A DNA stretch of 64,000 nt from Sphingobacterium alkalisoli. Lineage in GTDB: Bacteria; Bacteroidota; Bacteroidia; Sphingobacteriales; Sphingobacteriaceae. A program made the translations under genes and the position numbers. Location of the stretch: the NCBI RefSeq assembly GCF_005049105.1, contig NZ_SUKA01000001.1:620001-684000 (forward strand). Reading direction: 5' to 3'. The notes below the pieces were generated by a model. It was not told the DNA's origin. It did no database searches and saw only the letters and a list, made by a program, of their open reading frames with translations. Every line of letters starts with the position of its first letter. Position 1 is the first letter of the stretch. Of the stretch, positions 45,713 to 56,207 are shown one piece after another.

Positions 45713-48700
45713 ATGAAACAAAAATTACTCTTAGTTTTTATCGGGTTGTTTATGATCACAACCTGTTTGATGGCCCAGCAAAAAGCGGTTTCAGGACGCG
45801 TTAGTTCTGCAACTGGTGAGGGATTGGGGAACGTAACGGTTACAGTGCAAGGAACGACACGTTCCACGCAAACTACCGCAGATGGTTCCTTTTCCATTCA
45901 GGCTGCGCCAGGTGAAGTTTTGGTCTTCCGGGCCATAGGTTCCGAAGAAAAGAAACAGACCGTCGGAGACGGTAGTGTATATAATATATCGCTTATGTCG
46001 ACAGAAGAAGCATTGGACGAGGTGGTTGTGACGGCCTTTGGGATTAAGCAGCAAACAAAAAGCCTCGGTTTTGCTGTTCAGGGTGTATCCGCCAAAGAAT
46101 TGACAGAGTCTAACCAACCTAATGTTGTTAATGCACTTCAAGGAAAAGTAGCAGGAGTTCAAGTGACTAATTCAGGCGGTGCTCCAGGCGCTTCCGCGAA
46201 TATCATGATACGTGGGGGCTCATCCCTAAGTGAGAATAATCAACCTCTTTTCGTAGTAGATGGTATTCCTGTCGATAATACAACGCCAGTTGCTCAAGGA
46301 GGATTAAGTGCAGGTGCAGCTCCAGCTTCCAATCGTGGAGTCGATATCAATCCTGAAGATATCGAGAGTATGACTGTGTTGAAGGGGCCGGCAGCAGCGG
46401 CTTTATATGGTATTAGAGCGGCTGGAGGAGCTATTGTCATAACAACAAAAAAAGGAGTTTCTGGACAAGGAAGAGTGACTTATGGAAATACTTTTTCGGT
46501 AGACAACGTCAATAAATTACCAGAACTACAAAATCAATATGTGCAAGGGGTAAATGGGGTTTTCGATCCTGAAAGTTATCTTTCATGGGGGCCTGCTGCG
46601 GAGTCTGGAGATTATCAAATTTACGATAATATCGACGGTTATTTTAAAACTGCATTTAGTCAAAACCATGATTTTTCTGCGAGTGGCGGAAGTGATAAAA
46701 CAAAATATTATGCTTCAGCATCTGTATTAGATCAAAATGGTATTGTTGATCATTTTGATTTTGGTAGAAAATCATTTCGTCTAAACGCGGAGCATAAGGT
46801 GTTTGACAACCTCAAGTTTGGCGCTAACATGAATTATGTGAATTCTGACCGTACATATTTTGCTCAAGGTAGTAAAAACGGAATTATGGGGGTTTTCTTT
46901 TGGCCTCGTAATGTTGATATGACAGATTATATCAATCCTGATGATGGTACGCAGAATATGTTGTCTTCTGGCTCTGATGGCGCTATGGATAACCCCTATT
47001 GGACAATTAATAAAAATGCAAAAACGAATGATGTGAATCGCTTTCTTGCAGTAGGAGACGTAAGTTATGATCCATTTTCTTGGTTAAATTTAACCTATAG
47101 GTTAGGGACAGATTATTATACTGAAACGTTTCAAAGTGTGACTACACCTACTTCTCAGGCAAGTGAAAGCGGTTATCTGGTGAGATCGGGAACTAATAAC
47201 CAGATTACTACATCGACATTCTTAGCAACTGCAAAAAAAGATTTCGATGATTTTGGTTTTACATTCACTGCAGGGCACAATTTAGAAATGATGGATCGTA
47301 AAACTACAACGGTCTCAGCGACTAATTTTATAGAGCCTGATTTTGTCAGTATTAATAACTCCAATATGGAAGATAGAACATCTGTTGTGCGTAGTTCTAG
47401 AAGACGTATTGTTGGTGTTTTCGGTGATTTGAATATGAACTGGAAAAATATGGTTTTCTTAAACTTTAGAGGAAGAAATGACTGGTCGTCGACTTTGCCT
47501 GTTTCAGATAATTCCTTTTTCTATCCATCAATCAGTACCTCTTTTATCTTGACAGATTTGTATAAAGAGATAAGTGGAAGCTCTTCTACAGGTATTTTAG
47601 ATTACGCAAAATTGCGTGGAGCGTGGGCACAAGTTGGTAAAGACGCACCCCCTCATAAGTTGGCTACTTTATTAGGGACCTCAATAAATAATTTCACAAT
47701 TAATCCAAGAGGATTTATTTCAAGTATAGCCGATTACTATGGTAACCCTACCTTAAAACCGGAGTTTACCAATTCTTATGAGCTAGGTTTAGATCTACGT
47801 TTTTTTCAAGGGAGATTAGGTTTAGATTTTGCTGCATATAAGTCGAAAACAGAGGATCAAATTCTCGGTACACGAGTACCTCCTTCAGCAGGTGCTTTTT
47901 TAGCGTATCTGAATGGAGGTTCAATTGAAAATAAAGGTATCGAAGCTGTGTTAAATACCCAGCCAATTCGCAAAGATGATTTTAGATGGTCATTTGATGT
48001 TAATTTTACGGCAAATAGATCCAAGGTTTTGGATCTACCCGGAAGCTTGGATCGTGTAGAACTCTCGGATGCTTGGGTTGTCGATGATGCGGCTCAAGGC
48101 GCAGCATTCTTGAATGGTACGTTATTCGGTATCAACGGCAGAACATGGAAAACCAATGGAGAAGGTCAATATCTTTTGACGAATGCAGGATTACCTCAAG
48201 TTGTCACGACTTTATCACAAATTGGTGATCGTAATCCAAATTGGCTAGCTGGTGTTACTAATACATTTGATTATAAAGGTTTTGGCTTGTCATTTATGTG
48301 GGATTTTAGACAAGGAGGAGATGTGTTCAACTCTACAGCCTTTGCTATGGTCAAAGCAGGAACTAGCCCGTTAACGTTAGATCGCGGTACTACCGTGATT
48401 CCTGGGGTCATTGAAAGTACGGGACAGGTAAATACAACTGCAGCAAATCTCGATCAAAACTATTATGAGACATTGTTTGCGAGTCAAGGGGCTAACTTTG
48501 TCGAAGATGGCAGTTGGGTTCGCTTGCGTTATGTAAGCCTGACATATAATGCTAAAAGTTTTGCTAGACAGCTAAAATTGAATAATCTTCAGTTTACTTT
48601 TACAGGTAGAAATTTATTGCTGTTCACAGATTATTCAGGAGTAGATCCAGAGGTTTCTGGCAGTGGGGCTGGTGTCGGAGGTTCAGGTTCTTTCGGGTTT

Positions 48701-48760
48701 GATAATTTGGGCTTGCCTGCTACAAGAGGGTTTGATTTAGGTTTAAGATTCTCATTTTAA
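45713..48760 (+). CDS. SusC/RagA-type TonB-dependent receptor
   Basis: The 1015-residue protein has a signal peptide (FMITTCLMAQQ), a carboxypeptidase-regulatory-like domain (VSGRVSSATGEGLGNVTVTV), the TonB-box-like EALDEVVVTAFGIKQQTKSL, a plug (IMIRGGSSLSENNQPLFVVD, SMTVLKGPAAAALYG) and a barrel ending FDLGLRFSF. It is followed 12 bp later by its SusD, and the pair is terminated by a hairpin. No degradative enzyme is in this transcription unit, so the cargo could be any product released by neighbouring loci. Confidence 0.94.
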   Translation: MKQKLLLVFIGLFMITTCLMAQQKAVSGRVSSATGEGLGNVTVTVQGTTRSTQTTADGSFSIQAAPGEVLVFRAIGSEEKKQTVGDGSVYNISLMSTEEALDEVVVTAFGIKQQTKSLGFAVQGVSAKELTESNQPNVVNALQGKVAGVQVTNSGGAPGASANIMIRGGSSLSENNQPLFVVDGIPVDNTTPVAQGGLSAGAAPASNRGVDINPEDIESMTVLKGPAAAALYGIRAAGGAIVITTKKGVSGQGRVTYGNTFSVDNVNKLPELQNQYVQGVNGVFDPESYLSWGPAAESGDYQIYDNIDGYFKTAFSQNHDFSASGGSDKTKYYASASVLDQNGIVDHFDFGRKSFRLNAEHKVFDNLKFGANMNYVNSDRTYFAQGSKNGIMGVFFWPRNVDMTDYINPDDGTQNMLSSGSDGAMDNPYWTINKNAKTNDVNRFLAVGDVSYDPFSWLNLTYRLGTDYYTETFQSVTTPTSQASESGYLVRSGTNNQITTSTFLATAKKDFDDFGFTFTAGHNLEMMDRKTTTVSATNFIEPDFVSINNSNMEDRTSVVRSSRRRIVGVFGDLNMNWKNMVFLNFRGRNDWSSTLPVSDNSFFYPSISTSFILTDLYKEISGSSSTGILDYAKLRGAWAQVGKDAPPHKLATLLGTSINNFTINPRGFISSIADYYGNPTLKPEFTNSYELGLDLRFFQGRLGLDFAAYKSKTEDQILGTRVPPSAGAFLAYLNGGSIENKGIEAVLNTQPIRKDDFRWSFDVNFTANRSKVLDLPGSLDRVELSDAWVVDDAAQGAAFLNGTLFGINGRTWKTNGEGQYLLTNAGLPQVVTTLSQIGDRNPNWLAGVTNTFDYKGFGLSFMWDFRQGGDVFNSTAFAMVKAGTSPLTLDRGTTVIPGVIESTGQVNTTAANLDQNYYETLFASQGANFVEDGSWVRLRYVSLTYNAKSFARQLKLNNLQFTFTGRNLLLFTDYSGVDPEVSGSGAGVGGSGSFGFDNLGLPATRGFDLGLRFSF

Positions 48761-48771
48761 ATAGAAGACAA

Positions 48772-50358
48772 ATGAAAAATATCATTAAAAATATAACATT
48801 GTATACTGGTTTGGGGATTATCATGACATTTTCATCTTGTGAGAAATTCTTAGATGTGAACGAAGATGTGGATAATCCGACAAAAGTTGAGGCGGCTAGC
48901 CGTATTGCTGGAGCTATTACCACTTCAAGTGGTGCAGCACAATGGAGAGGGACGCGGGAAATTGCGGGAGTTATGCAATATGCCGGCATCCAATCTGCCA
49001 CATCTGGCGGGTATGCTGCCAGCACATGGCGTTTTACGTCGGCTTATTTTTTATGGCAAAATGCCTATGTAAACACCATGCCAAATGCGGTTGATTTAGT
49101 GACACTAGGCGAAGAGGAAGGAAATCCACATTTCGTTGGCGTGGGAAAGATTCTATTGGCAATGAATTTTGGACTGCTCACGAGCCAATACGGCGATATT
49201 GTGGTCGACGATTATTACAACGGAGCTGGTCAGTTAAATCTGATGCCAAAATTTAATAAGCAGCAGGAAGTTTATGAAAAAATTCAGATATTATTGGATG
49301 ATGCCATTGTTGCATTAGGACGCTCGGATAATAATAGAGGGTTGAATGTGAAGAATGGAGATCTTCTATATCAAGGAGACGTTTCGAAGTGGATTAAGTT
49401 TGCTTGGGCGTTAAAAGCGCGTTATTATAATCATTTAAGTAAAAAGTCAACTTTGTATGACGAGGATGCTATTATTGACGCGTGTTCCAAAGCTTTTGAT
49501 GGAGACGGTATGGACGCGGAGTTCCCTTATCTATCGGGAGGAGCCTTAATAGATCAAAATCCTTGGTATAGTTGGGGTGGTTTTGAAAATTTGCTTAATC
49601 CTAGGTATTTTTCTTGGTCTCAATTTTTTGTAAATATGCTGACTTCTTTTCCTGTTACGAACGCTTCATATGAAGATCCCCGTATTAGTAAGATTATGAC
49701 TGGAGCCGAGTCGGATGGGGAATATCGAGGAACGGGAGCAGGGCTTTTTCTTGCGAATGGACAAGGCATTCTCGCAGATGGCTCTGCTGGAGATGCAACC
49801 AAGACAAGTCCTGATGATTATGGTCGATTTAGCAAAAGTGGCTTCTATACAAATATAACTTCACCTTTTGGTTTTATTGGTTATTCAGAGGTCAAGTTTA
49901 TAGAGGCTGAGGCTAGGTTGCGCAAAGGTGGCGACAAAGTAGGTGCGCTTGCGGCTTACGAGGAAGGGGTTAAGTCCAATATGCGTAAGCTTGGTGTATC
50001 CAGTAGTGATATCAACGATTACTGGAATGCACAGGTCGCAGATGGTTTGAGTGCTCATTTTGACAATTTACAACAAGGGTTAGCGCATGTAATGCGCCAG
50101 AAGTACGTTGCTTTATGTCTTAATCCAGAGACTTGGGTCGACATGCGACGGATGGATTACAGCACTTCTATCTATGGTCCTAGTTTGAAAAGACCTGCGA
50201 ATTTGAATACGGTAGTTTTTGATGCCAATAATGCCAATCAGTGGATACAGGCCATGTGTTATGAGTCCAATGAGCAAAATAGAAATCCTGAGGCTGTAGG
50301 AGACAATTCTGAAAGATTTAGACTGCTTACACCTCTTTGGTTCAATGTGGCCGAATAG
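48772..50358 (+). CDS. SusD-like (SusD/RagB nutrient-binding, subfamily 2) lipoprotein
   Basis: The 528-residue protein has lipobox TFSSC (Cys24), then EKFLDVNEDVDNPTKV, the usual start of the second SusD-like subfamily. It has MNFGLLTSQYGDIVVDDYY, and C-terminal EVKFIEAEARLRKGGD and TWVDMRRMDYS. It should bind the ligand of the receptor encoded just upstream. Stop and start are 12 bp apart, so the two are one transcription unit. Confidence 0.92.
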   Translation: MKNIIKNITLYTGLGIIMTFSSCEKFLDVNEDVDNPTKVEAASRIAGAITTSSGAAQWRGTREIAGVMQYAGIQSATSGGYAASTWRFTSAYFLWQNAYVNTMPNAVDLVTLGEEEGNPHFVGVGKILLAMNFGLLTSQYGDIVVDDYYNGAGQLNLMPKFNKQQEVYEKIQILLDDAIVALGRSDNNRGLNVKNGDLLYQGDVSKWIKFAWALKARYYNHLSKKSTLYDEDAIIDACSKAFDGDGMDAEFPYLSGGALIDQNPWYSWGGFENLLNPRYFSWSQFFVNMLTSFPVTNASYEDPRISKIMTGAESDGEYRGTGAGLFLANGQGILADGSAGDATKTSPDDYGRFSKSGFYTNITSPFGFIGYSEVKFIEAEARLRKGGDKVGALAAYEEGVKSNMRKLGVSSSDINDYWNAQVADGLSAHFDNLQQGLAHVMRQKYVALCLNPETWVDMRRMDYSTSIYGPSLKRPANLNTVVFDANNANQWIQAMCYESNEQNRNPEAVGDNSERFRLLTPLWFNVAE

Positions 50359-50368
50359 GATATTAATT

Positions 50369-50395
50369 AACAGGTCGCTAGTCATGTGACCTGTT
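50369..50395 (+). terminator. Terminator of the SusC-SusD pair
   Basis: AACAGGTC and GACCTGTT form an 8-bp stem around an 11-nt loop, 11 bp after the susD stop. AT-rich flanks extend the pairing (TTAATT and TTTAATT). The T-run is short. Confidence 0.6.
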
Positions 50396-50540
50396 TAATT
50401 GAGTGTCCGAAAGTTTTATTTAATGTTGTTGACTCGGCTTTTTTTAGTTTCGCATTCCAAGAGATGTGATGTAATGGGGGGCATGAAGCAATAGCAAGAG
50501 TTGTATCGAGTTATATATCTCTGAAATACCTAGTTTTTAT

Positions 50541-51197
50541 ATGATGTGGAAGAAAATTTCTCTAATAATCTTTATTTGCATACCGACAATATTGCTGGCA
50601 CAGTCATTTGAAATTGTTCAGAAGCCGATAATTTGGAATGAAGATAGAGAGCGGTTGTCTCTCGAGTATCTAAGAGATCGACATGGGATGATACAAGATA
50701 GGGCTACGATTGTTCCTGCCATGGTGGTTGTGCACTGGACTGCAAATAACAGCGTAGAAAAGACTTTTGATTTATTCAATCCGGTTGAATTACCTGGAAG
50801 GCCCGAATTGACTAAGGCAAGTAAGCTAAATGTATCTTCGCAATATGTGATAGATCGTGATGGAACAATTTATCAGTTTTTGGCTGATACTACTTTTGCT
50901 AGGCATACTATTGGATTAAACTATTGCGCTATTGGCATTGAGAACATAGGTAGCGAGCGTAATCCGTTAACTAAGGAACAGCTAATAGCTAATGAGAAGC
51001 TGATTCGGTCTTTGGTTAAGAAGTATCCCATTAAGTATATGCTTGGACATGTGGAGTACTATCAACTTAGGGAAACATCTGTTTGGAAAGAAGCGGATCC
51101 TAATTACATTACTTTTAAAATTGATCCGGGTCACGTTTTCATGTACAAGTTAAGGAAACGTTTAAAGGATTTAAAACTACAAGAAAAGTTGTTTTGA
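50541..51197 (+). CDS. Exported N-acetylmuramoyl-L-alanine amidase-like protein (amidase_2/PGRP fold)
   Basis: The 218-residue protein has a signal peptide (IFICIPTILLAQS) and amidase_2 blocks: MVVVHWTAN (zinc ligand His65), SSQYVIDRDGTIYQF, ARHTIGLNYCAIGIENIG, LGHVEYY (His170) and KIDPGHVF (Asp195). Such enzymes cut the bond between N-acetylmuramic acid and L-alanine of peptidoglycan stems. The final 30 residues after the fold are basic. It is a single-gene unit with its own terminator, between two Sus operons, one of which contains a muramidase. Confidence 0.88.
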   Translation: MMWKKISLIIFICIPTILLAQSFEIVQKPIIWNEDRERLSLEYLRDRHGMIQDRATIVPAMVVVHWTANNSVEKTFDLFNPVELPGRPELTKASKLNVSSQYVIDRDGTIYQFLADTTFARHTIGLNYCAIGIENIGSERNPLTKEQLIANEKLIRSLVKKYPIKYMLGHVEYYQLRETSVWKEADPNYITFKIDPGHVFMYKLRKRLKDLKLQEKLF

Positions 51198-51215
51198 GTA
51201 GCAAACACTGGAAAG

Positions 51216-51246
51216 AGGTCTGGACAAACGTTCAGACCTTTTTTTC
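51216..51246 (+). terminator. Rho-independent terminator after the amidase gene
   Basis: AGGTCTGGA and TTCAGACCT form a 9-bp stem with one G-U pair around a 6-nt loop, followed by T7. This is the clearest terminator in the window. Confidence 0.85.
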
Positions 51247-51634
51247 TGAAAGTGTCTATTTCTCAAAGGCCATCAAGAACTTTCATGCCTGTCTGTGATT
51301 CAATGGATCATGAAAGTTTTGTTACCAATATACATTTTATCTTCTATTGTAATTAAAAAGTTACGAGTTTGTGTATTTTGTACACGAAGATCAATGCTAA
51401 AAGCTTTATTAAATAGGTTTTTCGGCTTGAAATATACATTTTTTAACACTTTTTAGCTTTTATGTGGTATATGATCATGCATAGTCTTGCGTCTTTTGCT
51501 AATGTTTTGTGCGGTTTGTTATTAAAATATGTGCCCGTTTTGCTGTATTGTGCATGATTTGTTTTATTTTTATTGGGTAATCCATTATTATGATACAAGC
51601 AATGGTGCAATTATTAATATTTTAAATTTAGTTT
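51247..51634 (+). other. Leader region of the NamZ-containing Sus operon
   Basis: The 388-bp region is AT-rich and lies directly upstream of a SusC start. It should hold the operon promoter, but I find no well-spaced promoter pair. No ORF here has recognisable features. Confidence 0.4.
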
Positions 51635-54600
51635 ATGAAAAAAACTCTACACTTGCTATTTGCAATGTTGGTGTTGACATCTCATACTGTGTTTGCACAA
51701 GAAACCACTGTACGAGGCGTAATTACTTCGTCGGAGGATGGCCTTCCCATTATAGGCGCTACAGTCAAAGTCGATGGCACAAACATAGCAGCCTCAACAG
51801 ATCGTAACGGAAGTTATGAGATAAAAGTTAGCAAAGGACAAACATTGAATTTTTCGTTTATTGGTATGCTATCTGTTTCACGGATTGTAGGCGATGAGCC
51901 TACCATTGATGTGGTGCTAGATCCTGATCAACAAAGCATGGACGAAATAGTAGTTACCGCACTGGGAATTGAACGGAACAAGAAAAACTTAACATATTCT
52001 GTTCAAAAAGTCTCCGGCGATGATTTAAGAGCCTCTAATCAAGGGAACATTCTTAACGGATTACAAGGGCAGATTGCCGGAGCACAGATTTCGTCTTCTG
52101 GGGGCTCACCAGGTCTTCCGACGGAGATCATTCTAAGAGGGTCTACAACCCTAACGGGCGACAACCAACCGCTAATGATTGTAGATGGTATCCGGGTAAA
52201 CAATTCCTCGTCAAATGGTACGGTAAACAGAGTTGCCGATATTAATCCAGAAGATATAGAGGATATCTCCATTCTGAAGGGAGCCGCGGCGGCAGCACTA
52301 TATGGTATCGACGCCGCTTCGGGTGCGATTATCATTACAACTAAAAAAGGAAAGGAAGGTGTAATACAGATTGGAGGCTCTTATAAAGCGTTTGTGGAAA
52401 CTATGGGTAGGTTGCCGCGACAACAAGGAATCTATACTACAGGAACAGGTGGTACATATGATGAATCATCCGGAAGTTCATGGGGTAGAAAGTTTCGTTA
52501 CGATGAGCCGATATATAATAATGTAGAGCGTTTCTTTCAAACAGCCTTAACACATGACGCAAATTTGAATATCAATGGTGGTTCTGAGAAGCTGCAATAT
52601 TATGTCTCTGGGGGATATCGTAATGCAGGTTCTATGGTCCCGAATACGGAGCAGGATAAAATAAACTTCTTGATCAAAGGAACTGCACAGCTAAGTTCCA
52701 AAATGTCACTCACGGCTTCAGCTAACTATATTCAAAACAATATTCAGGAAGGACTAGGTGGGGCAACAGCTGGCGGTTGGATCAATAGTATCCTGACATA
52801 CCCACTTAAATATGATATATTGAATTATGAAAGACCTAATGGAGAGCCGTGGTATGCTTATATCGAACCAGAGGATGACGGGCGGGACGCGCGTATATCT
52901 CCGATGTGGGGGGTAATGCGAAATCCGCGGAACAATAATGTGGATCGCTTTATAGTCAACGGAAATCTAGAATATAAGCCACTTGATTGGATGACTTTAT
53001 CGTATAGACTTGGACAAGATTATACCGCTTCAAAATACCGGACAGTTGTTACACCGGGAACTCCGGGAGACTTTTTTGAAGGACGTGTCAACGAATCAAA
53101 TGGCAATTCTCGATATGTAACATCAATTTTTAACGCGACGATGCAAAAAGATTTTCTTGATGACTTTAACGTAGCTTTAATTTTGGGGGGAAGTAGCGAT
53201 TATTACGAGTCGGCAGGCTTGGGGTATCAAGCGGAAGATTTTTTGGTTCCAGATATTTTTTCTCCAAACGTGGTTACTAAGGACGGCTTAATATTGACGG
53301 AAACACTGACGCGTCGTCAGCGTTATGCGATATACGGCGACCTGAGTGTTTCGTATAAAAACTTGTTAACATTAGCGGTCACCGGGCGTAACGATTGGAC
53401 CTCGACACTATCGCCACAGCACAGGCAATTCTATTCACCTTCGTTTTCAGGAAGTTTTACATTTAGTGAATTGATCAATCCAGATAGCTGGTATGGGAAA
53501 TTGAGAGCGAGTTATGCAAGGGTAGGTAAGGATGCCCCTATTTATAAAACGAACACGAATCTGAGACAAGTCGCAACTATTGGTGGTGGATTTGTAGTAG
53601 ACGCCAGCGGTGGTAATCCGGATCTAAAGCCAGAGCGAACATCAGAATTTGAGATCGGTACGGAATTAAGCTTCCTAGATCGCCGGTTGAATGTGGATTT
53701 AACTTATTACGAGCGTAAAAGTATTGATATGATTATGACACCGCGTGTCCCATTGCCTTCTGGATACGTAATTATGACATTCAATGCCGGATCGCTTAAG
53801 AACAATGGTGTAGAGGCTTCGGTTAATGCTATTCCTATCAAAACCAATGATTTTATGTGGAGCACGACCGTAAATGCATGGAAAAACACCTCCAAAATGC
53901 TTGAATTTGCGGGAGATATCGTAACATTTAAATATACCAATGCACAGTTGAACGCGGGTTCGGCGGCGACAACTTTAGATAAACATGTACTAGGCATTGT
54001 CGGAACGGATTATAAACGTACGGAAGAAGGGTATATAGTTGTAGATGCAAATGGATATCCAGTAATAGATGGTACAGAGAAAGACATCGGTAACCGTGAG
54101 CCGGAATTCAATATCGGATGGTTAAATAAAATAAACTACAAAAATTTCAATTTATCCTTTCTTTGGGATTTCCGATTCGGTGGGGATATATTAAATGCTT
54201 CTCGCCAACGTATGATGTCAGTTGGTACAGCGTATGATATTGGCCAATGGAGAGATAAAGAGTTTGTTTTTAATGGCGTAGTTGCCCAAGAGGATGGTTC
54301 TTATGTTAAGAATGAAAAATCAGCGGTGTTGGATTACAGCTATTTTGCTAATAACTATTATCAAGTGGGGACGAATTTTGTTGAAAAGATAAATTGGGCT
54401 CGAATCCGTTTTATTACGTTGGGCTATAACCTGCCGCAATCTCTTGCTTCGAGAATGGGCGTCCAAAGGTTGGGTCTCGAATTTTCTACACAAAATCCAT
54501 TTGTAATCACAAATTATTCAGGCGGAGATCCAGAGGTAAATAGTGCCGGACCCAATGCGGGAGGTTCAGGAGCAAGTACCATGGGCGTAGACAATGGGGC

Positions 54601-54649
54601 AATTCCCTTGGCAAAATCATTCTCTTTTGGTTTAAATATTACTTTATAG
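51635..54649 (+). CDS. SusC/RagA-type TonB-dependent receptor (NamZ operon)
   Basis: The 1004-residue protein has a signal peptide (VLTSHTVFAQ), a carboxypeptidase-regulatory-like domain (TVRGVITSSEDGLPIIGATV), TonB-box-like SMDEIVVTALGIERNKKNL, a plug (IILRGSTTLTGDNQPLMIVD, ISILKGAAAAALYG) and a barrel ending KSFSFGLNITL. It heads an operon of six genes through a NamZ-type muramidase. It should import the oligosaccharides or muropeptides that the surface enzymes release. Confidence 0.94.
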   Translation: MKKTLHLLFAMLVLTSHTVFAQETTVRGVITSSEDGLPIIGATVKVDGTNIAASTDRNGSYEIKVSKGQTLNFSFIGMLSVSRIVGDEPTIDVVLDPDQQSMDEIVVTALGIERNKKNLTYSVQKVSGDDLRASNQGNILNGLQGQIAGAQISSSGGSPGLPTEIILRGSTTLTGDNQPLMIVDGIRVNNSSSNGTVNRVADINPEDIEDISILKGAAAAALYGIDAASGAIIITTKKGKEGVIQIGGSYKAFVETMGRLPRQQGIYTTGTGGTYDESSGSSWGRKFRYDEPIYNNVERFFQTALTHDANLNINGGSEKLQYYVSGGYRNAGSMVPNTEQDKINFLIKGTAQLSSKMSLTASANYIQNNIQEGLGGATAGGWINSILTYPLKYDILNYERPNGEPWYAYIEPEDDGRDARISPMWGVMRNPRNNNVDRFIVNGNLEYKPLDWMTLSYRLGQDYTASKYRTVVTPGTPGDFFEGRVNESNGNSRYVTSIFNATMQKDFLDDFNVALILGGSSDYYESAGLGYQAEDFLVPDIFSPNVVTKDGLILTETLTRRQRYAIYGDLSVSYKNLLTLAVTGRNDWTSTLSPQHRQFYSPSFSGSFTFSELINPDSWYGKLRASYARVGKDAPIYKTNTNLRQVATIGGGFVVDASGGNPDLKPERTSEFEIGTELSFLDRRLNVDLTYYERKSIDMIMTPRVPLPSGYVIMTFNAGSLKNNGVEASVNAIPIKTNDFMWSTTVNAWKNTSKMLEFAGDIVTFKYTNAQLNAGSAATTLDKHVLGIVGTDYKRTEEGYIVVDANGYPVIDGTEKDIGNREPEFNIGWLNKINYKNFNLSFLWDFRFGGDILNASRQRMMSVGTAYDIGQWRDKEFVFNGVVAQEDGSYVKNEKSAVLDYSYFANNYYQVGTNFVEKINWARIRFITLGYNLPQSLASRMGVQRLGLEFSTQNPFVITNYSGGDPEVNSAGPNAGGSGASTMGVDNGAIPLAKSFSFGLNITL

Positions 54650-54659
54650 AAGCGATATC

Positions 54660-56198
54660 ATGAAAAGAACTTTAAAAACTCTATCTATATTATTGGCGGT
54701 TTTGTTTGTTACATCATGTAACGATCTGGATTTGAACTATAACCCCGTACAGCCTGTTACTGTGCCTTCGAATCAACGTCTTCCGGCTATTCAGGCAAAT
54801 CTTGCTTATTCTTTATATTCTCAAGCACGTTACACGTCATTTCACAGCTATTATCTTACTACTCGGACTGGTAATAGCAATGCACAAACGGATACCTGGA
54901 ATTATAACAATATTACACGAATGGGAGCTTGGAGATGGCACTATTTTGATGTAGGTTCTAACATCGCAGGTCCGGCTGGAATGATGTTACGGGCGCAGGA
55001 AGATGGCGATAATAATTACATCGGTGTGGGTAAAATCCTACTCGCATTTAGTTTCTTAGGAGCGACAGATGTATTTGGAGACATGCCATTTGATGAAGCG
55101 TACAATGGATCGTTCAACCCGATATACGATTCGCAGGAAAAAATATACGAAAATGTTGAACGGTTATTGGATGAAGGAATAAACGAACTGCAAAATGTTG
55201 GCGAATCGGCTAGAAGTATGAACGCGCTTTCTGATGTGATTTATGCTGGGGACTATGGCAAATGGATTTCATTTGCAGAAGCTGTCCGTGCGAGGCTCAA
55301 GCTGCATACTGCCAATTTTACGAATGGATACGCGAACTTGCTGACGACTGTCAACACAGCGTTAGGTGGATTTGAAGATGCAATGTTTGTTTATCCGGAA
55401 TCTTCTGTTTCTACATGGGAAAAAAATCTTTGGGGCGAGTCTAGACCAAGTCCGGAATGGCAGTTTGCGGATATCCGCAATGACCTGTTAAATACGCTTC
55501 CGACCGATGTGTTGATGAAGGCGTTAACTATCGATGAAGCTACTCAACAGTTTGATCCGAGATTATATAAACTAACTACACCAGGTGCAAATAACAAATA
55601 TTTAGGTGCCCAAATGTCTATAGGATTAAATAGTGCAAATACCAACTTACCGACAGGAACGACCTACCAGGACTTTGCAAATCTCTATAATGGGTATTGG
55701 ACCGCCGACAATTCGCCTTATCCATACATGATAAAAGAAGAATTGTATTTTATAAAGGCAGAGGCTGCCTTTTACTTGAATGATATGGAGACTGCTTTAG
55801 CAGCGTATAAACAAGGTATTGAACATAATTTAAGAAGACTAGGCGTTGAAGAGGGACAGATAATTAATTTTATGGGATCTATTCGAGTTGTACAAAATGC
55901 GGATGATTTAGAAATATCGGATATCATGATGCAGAAATGGATTGCCTTATATCTTCAGGCGGAAAGCTGGGTGGATGTCCGTCGATACGGGTATGGTACA
56001 CATGCCTATCCGGACATGTATTATCCTCGGTTTGCGCTGGCCGAATGGGGAGGGAGGTATATACAGCGTTTCGTATATGACCCTCAAACGGAATATGTTT
56101 ATAACCCAAAGGAAATTGCACGCTTAGGAGCAGGTGCAAGGGACTGGATATTCACGCCACTTTGGTGGGTGGAAAAATCAAATTTAAAAACTCCGTAA
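54660..56198 (+). CDS. SusD-like (subfamily 2) lipoprotein
   Basis: The 512-residue protein has lipobox FVTSC (Cys20), then NDLDLNYNPVQPVTVPSNQR. SusD features include KILLAFSFLGATDVFGDMPF, EELYFIKAEAAFYLNDMETA and QAESWVDVRRYGYGTH. It lies 10 bp after its receptor gene. It should be the lid of that transporter and bind the same glycan. No enzyme domain is present. Confidence 0.92.
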   Translation: MKRTLKTLSILLAVLFVTSCNDLDLNYNPVQPVTVPSNQRLPAIQANLAYSLYSQARYTSFHSYYLTTRTGNSNAQTDTWNYNNITRMGAWRWHYFDVGSNIAGPAGMMLRAQEDGDNNYIGVGKILLAFSFLGATDVFGDMPFDEAYNGSFNPIYDSQEKIYENVERLLDEGINELQNVGESARSMNALSDVIYAGDYGKWISFAEAVRARLKLHTANFTNGYANLLTTVNTALGGFEDAMFVYPESSVSTWEKNLWGESRPSPEWQFADIRNDLLNTLPTDVLMKALTIDEATQQFDPRLYKLTTPGANNKYLGAQMSIGLNSANTNLPTGTTYQDFANLYNGYWTADNSPYPYMIKEELYFIKAEAAFYLNDMETALAAYKQGIEHNLRRLGVEEGQIINFMGSIRVVQNADDLEISDIMMQKWIALYLQAESWVDVRRYGYGTHAYPDMYYPRFALAEWGGRYIQRFVYDPQTEYVYNPKEIARLGAGARDWIFTPLWWVEKSNLKTP

Positions 56199-56207
56199 AA
56201 ATTGATT

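Noticed and set aside
45475-45897. Minus-strand 140-codon ORF overlapping the start of a SusC gene
   Set aside because: It is antisense to a clear signal peptide and regulatory-like domain, and its composition looks random.
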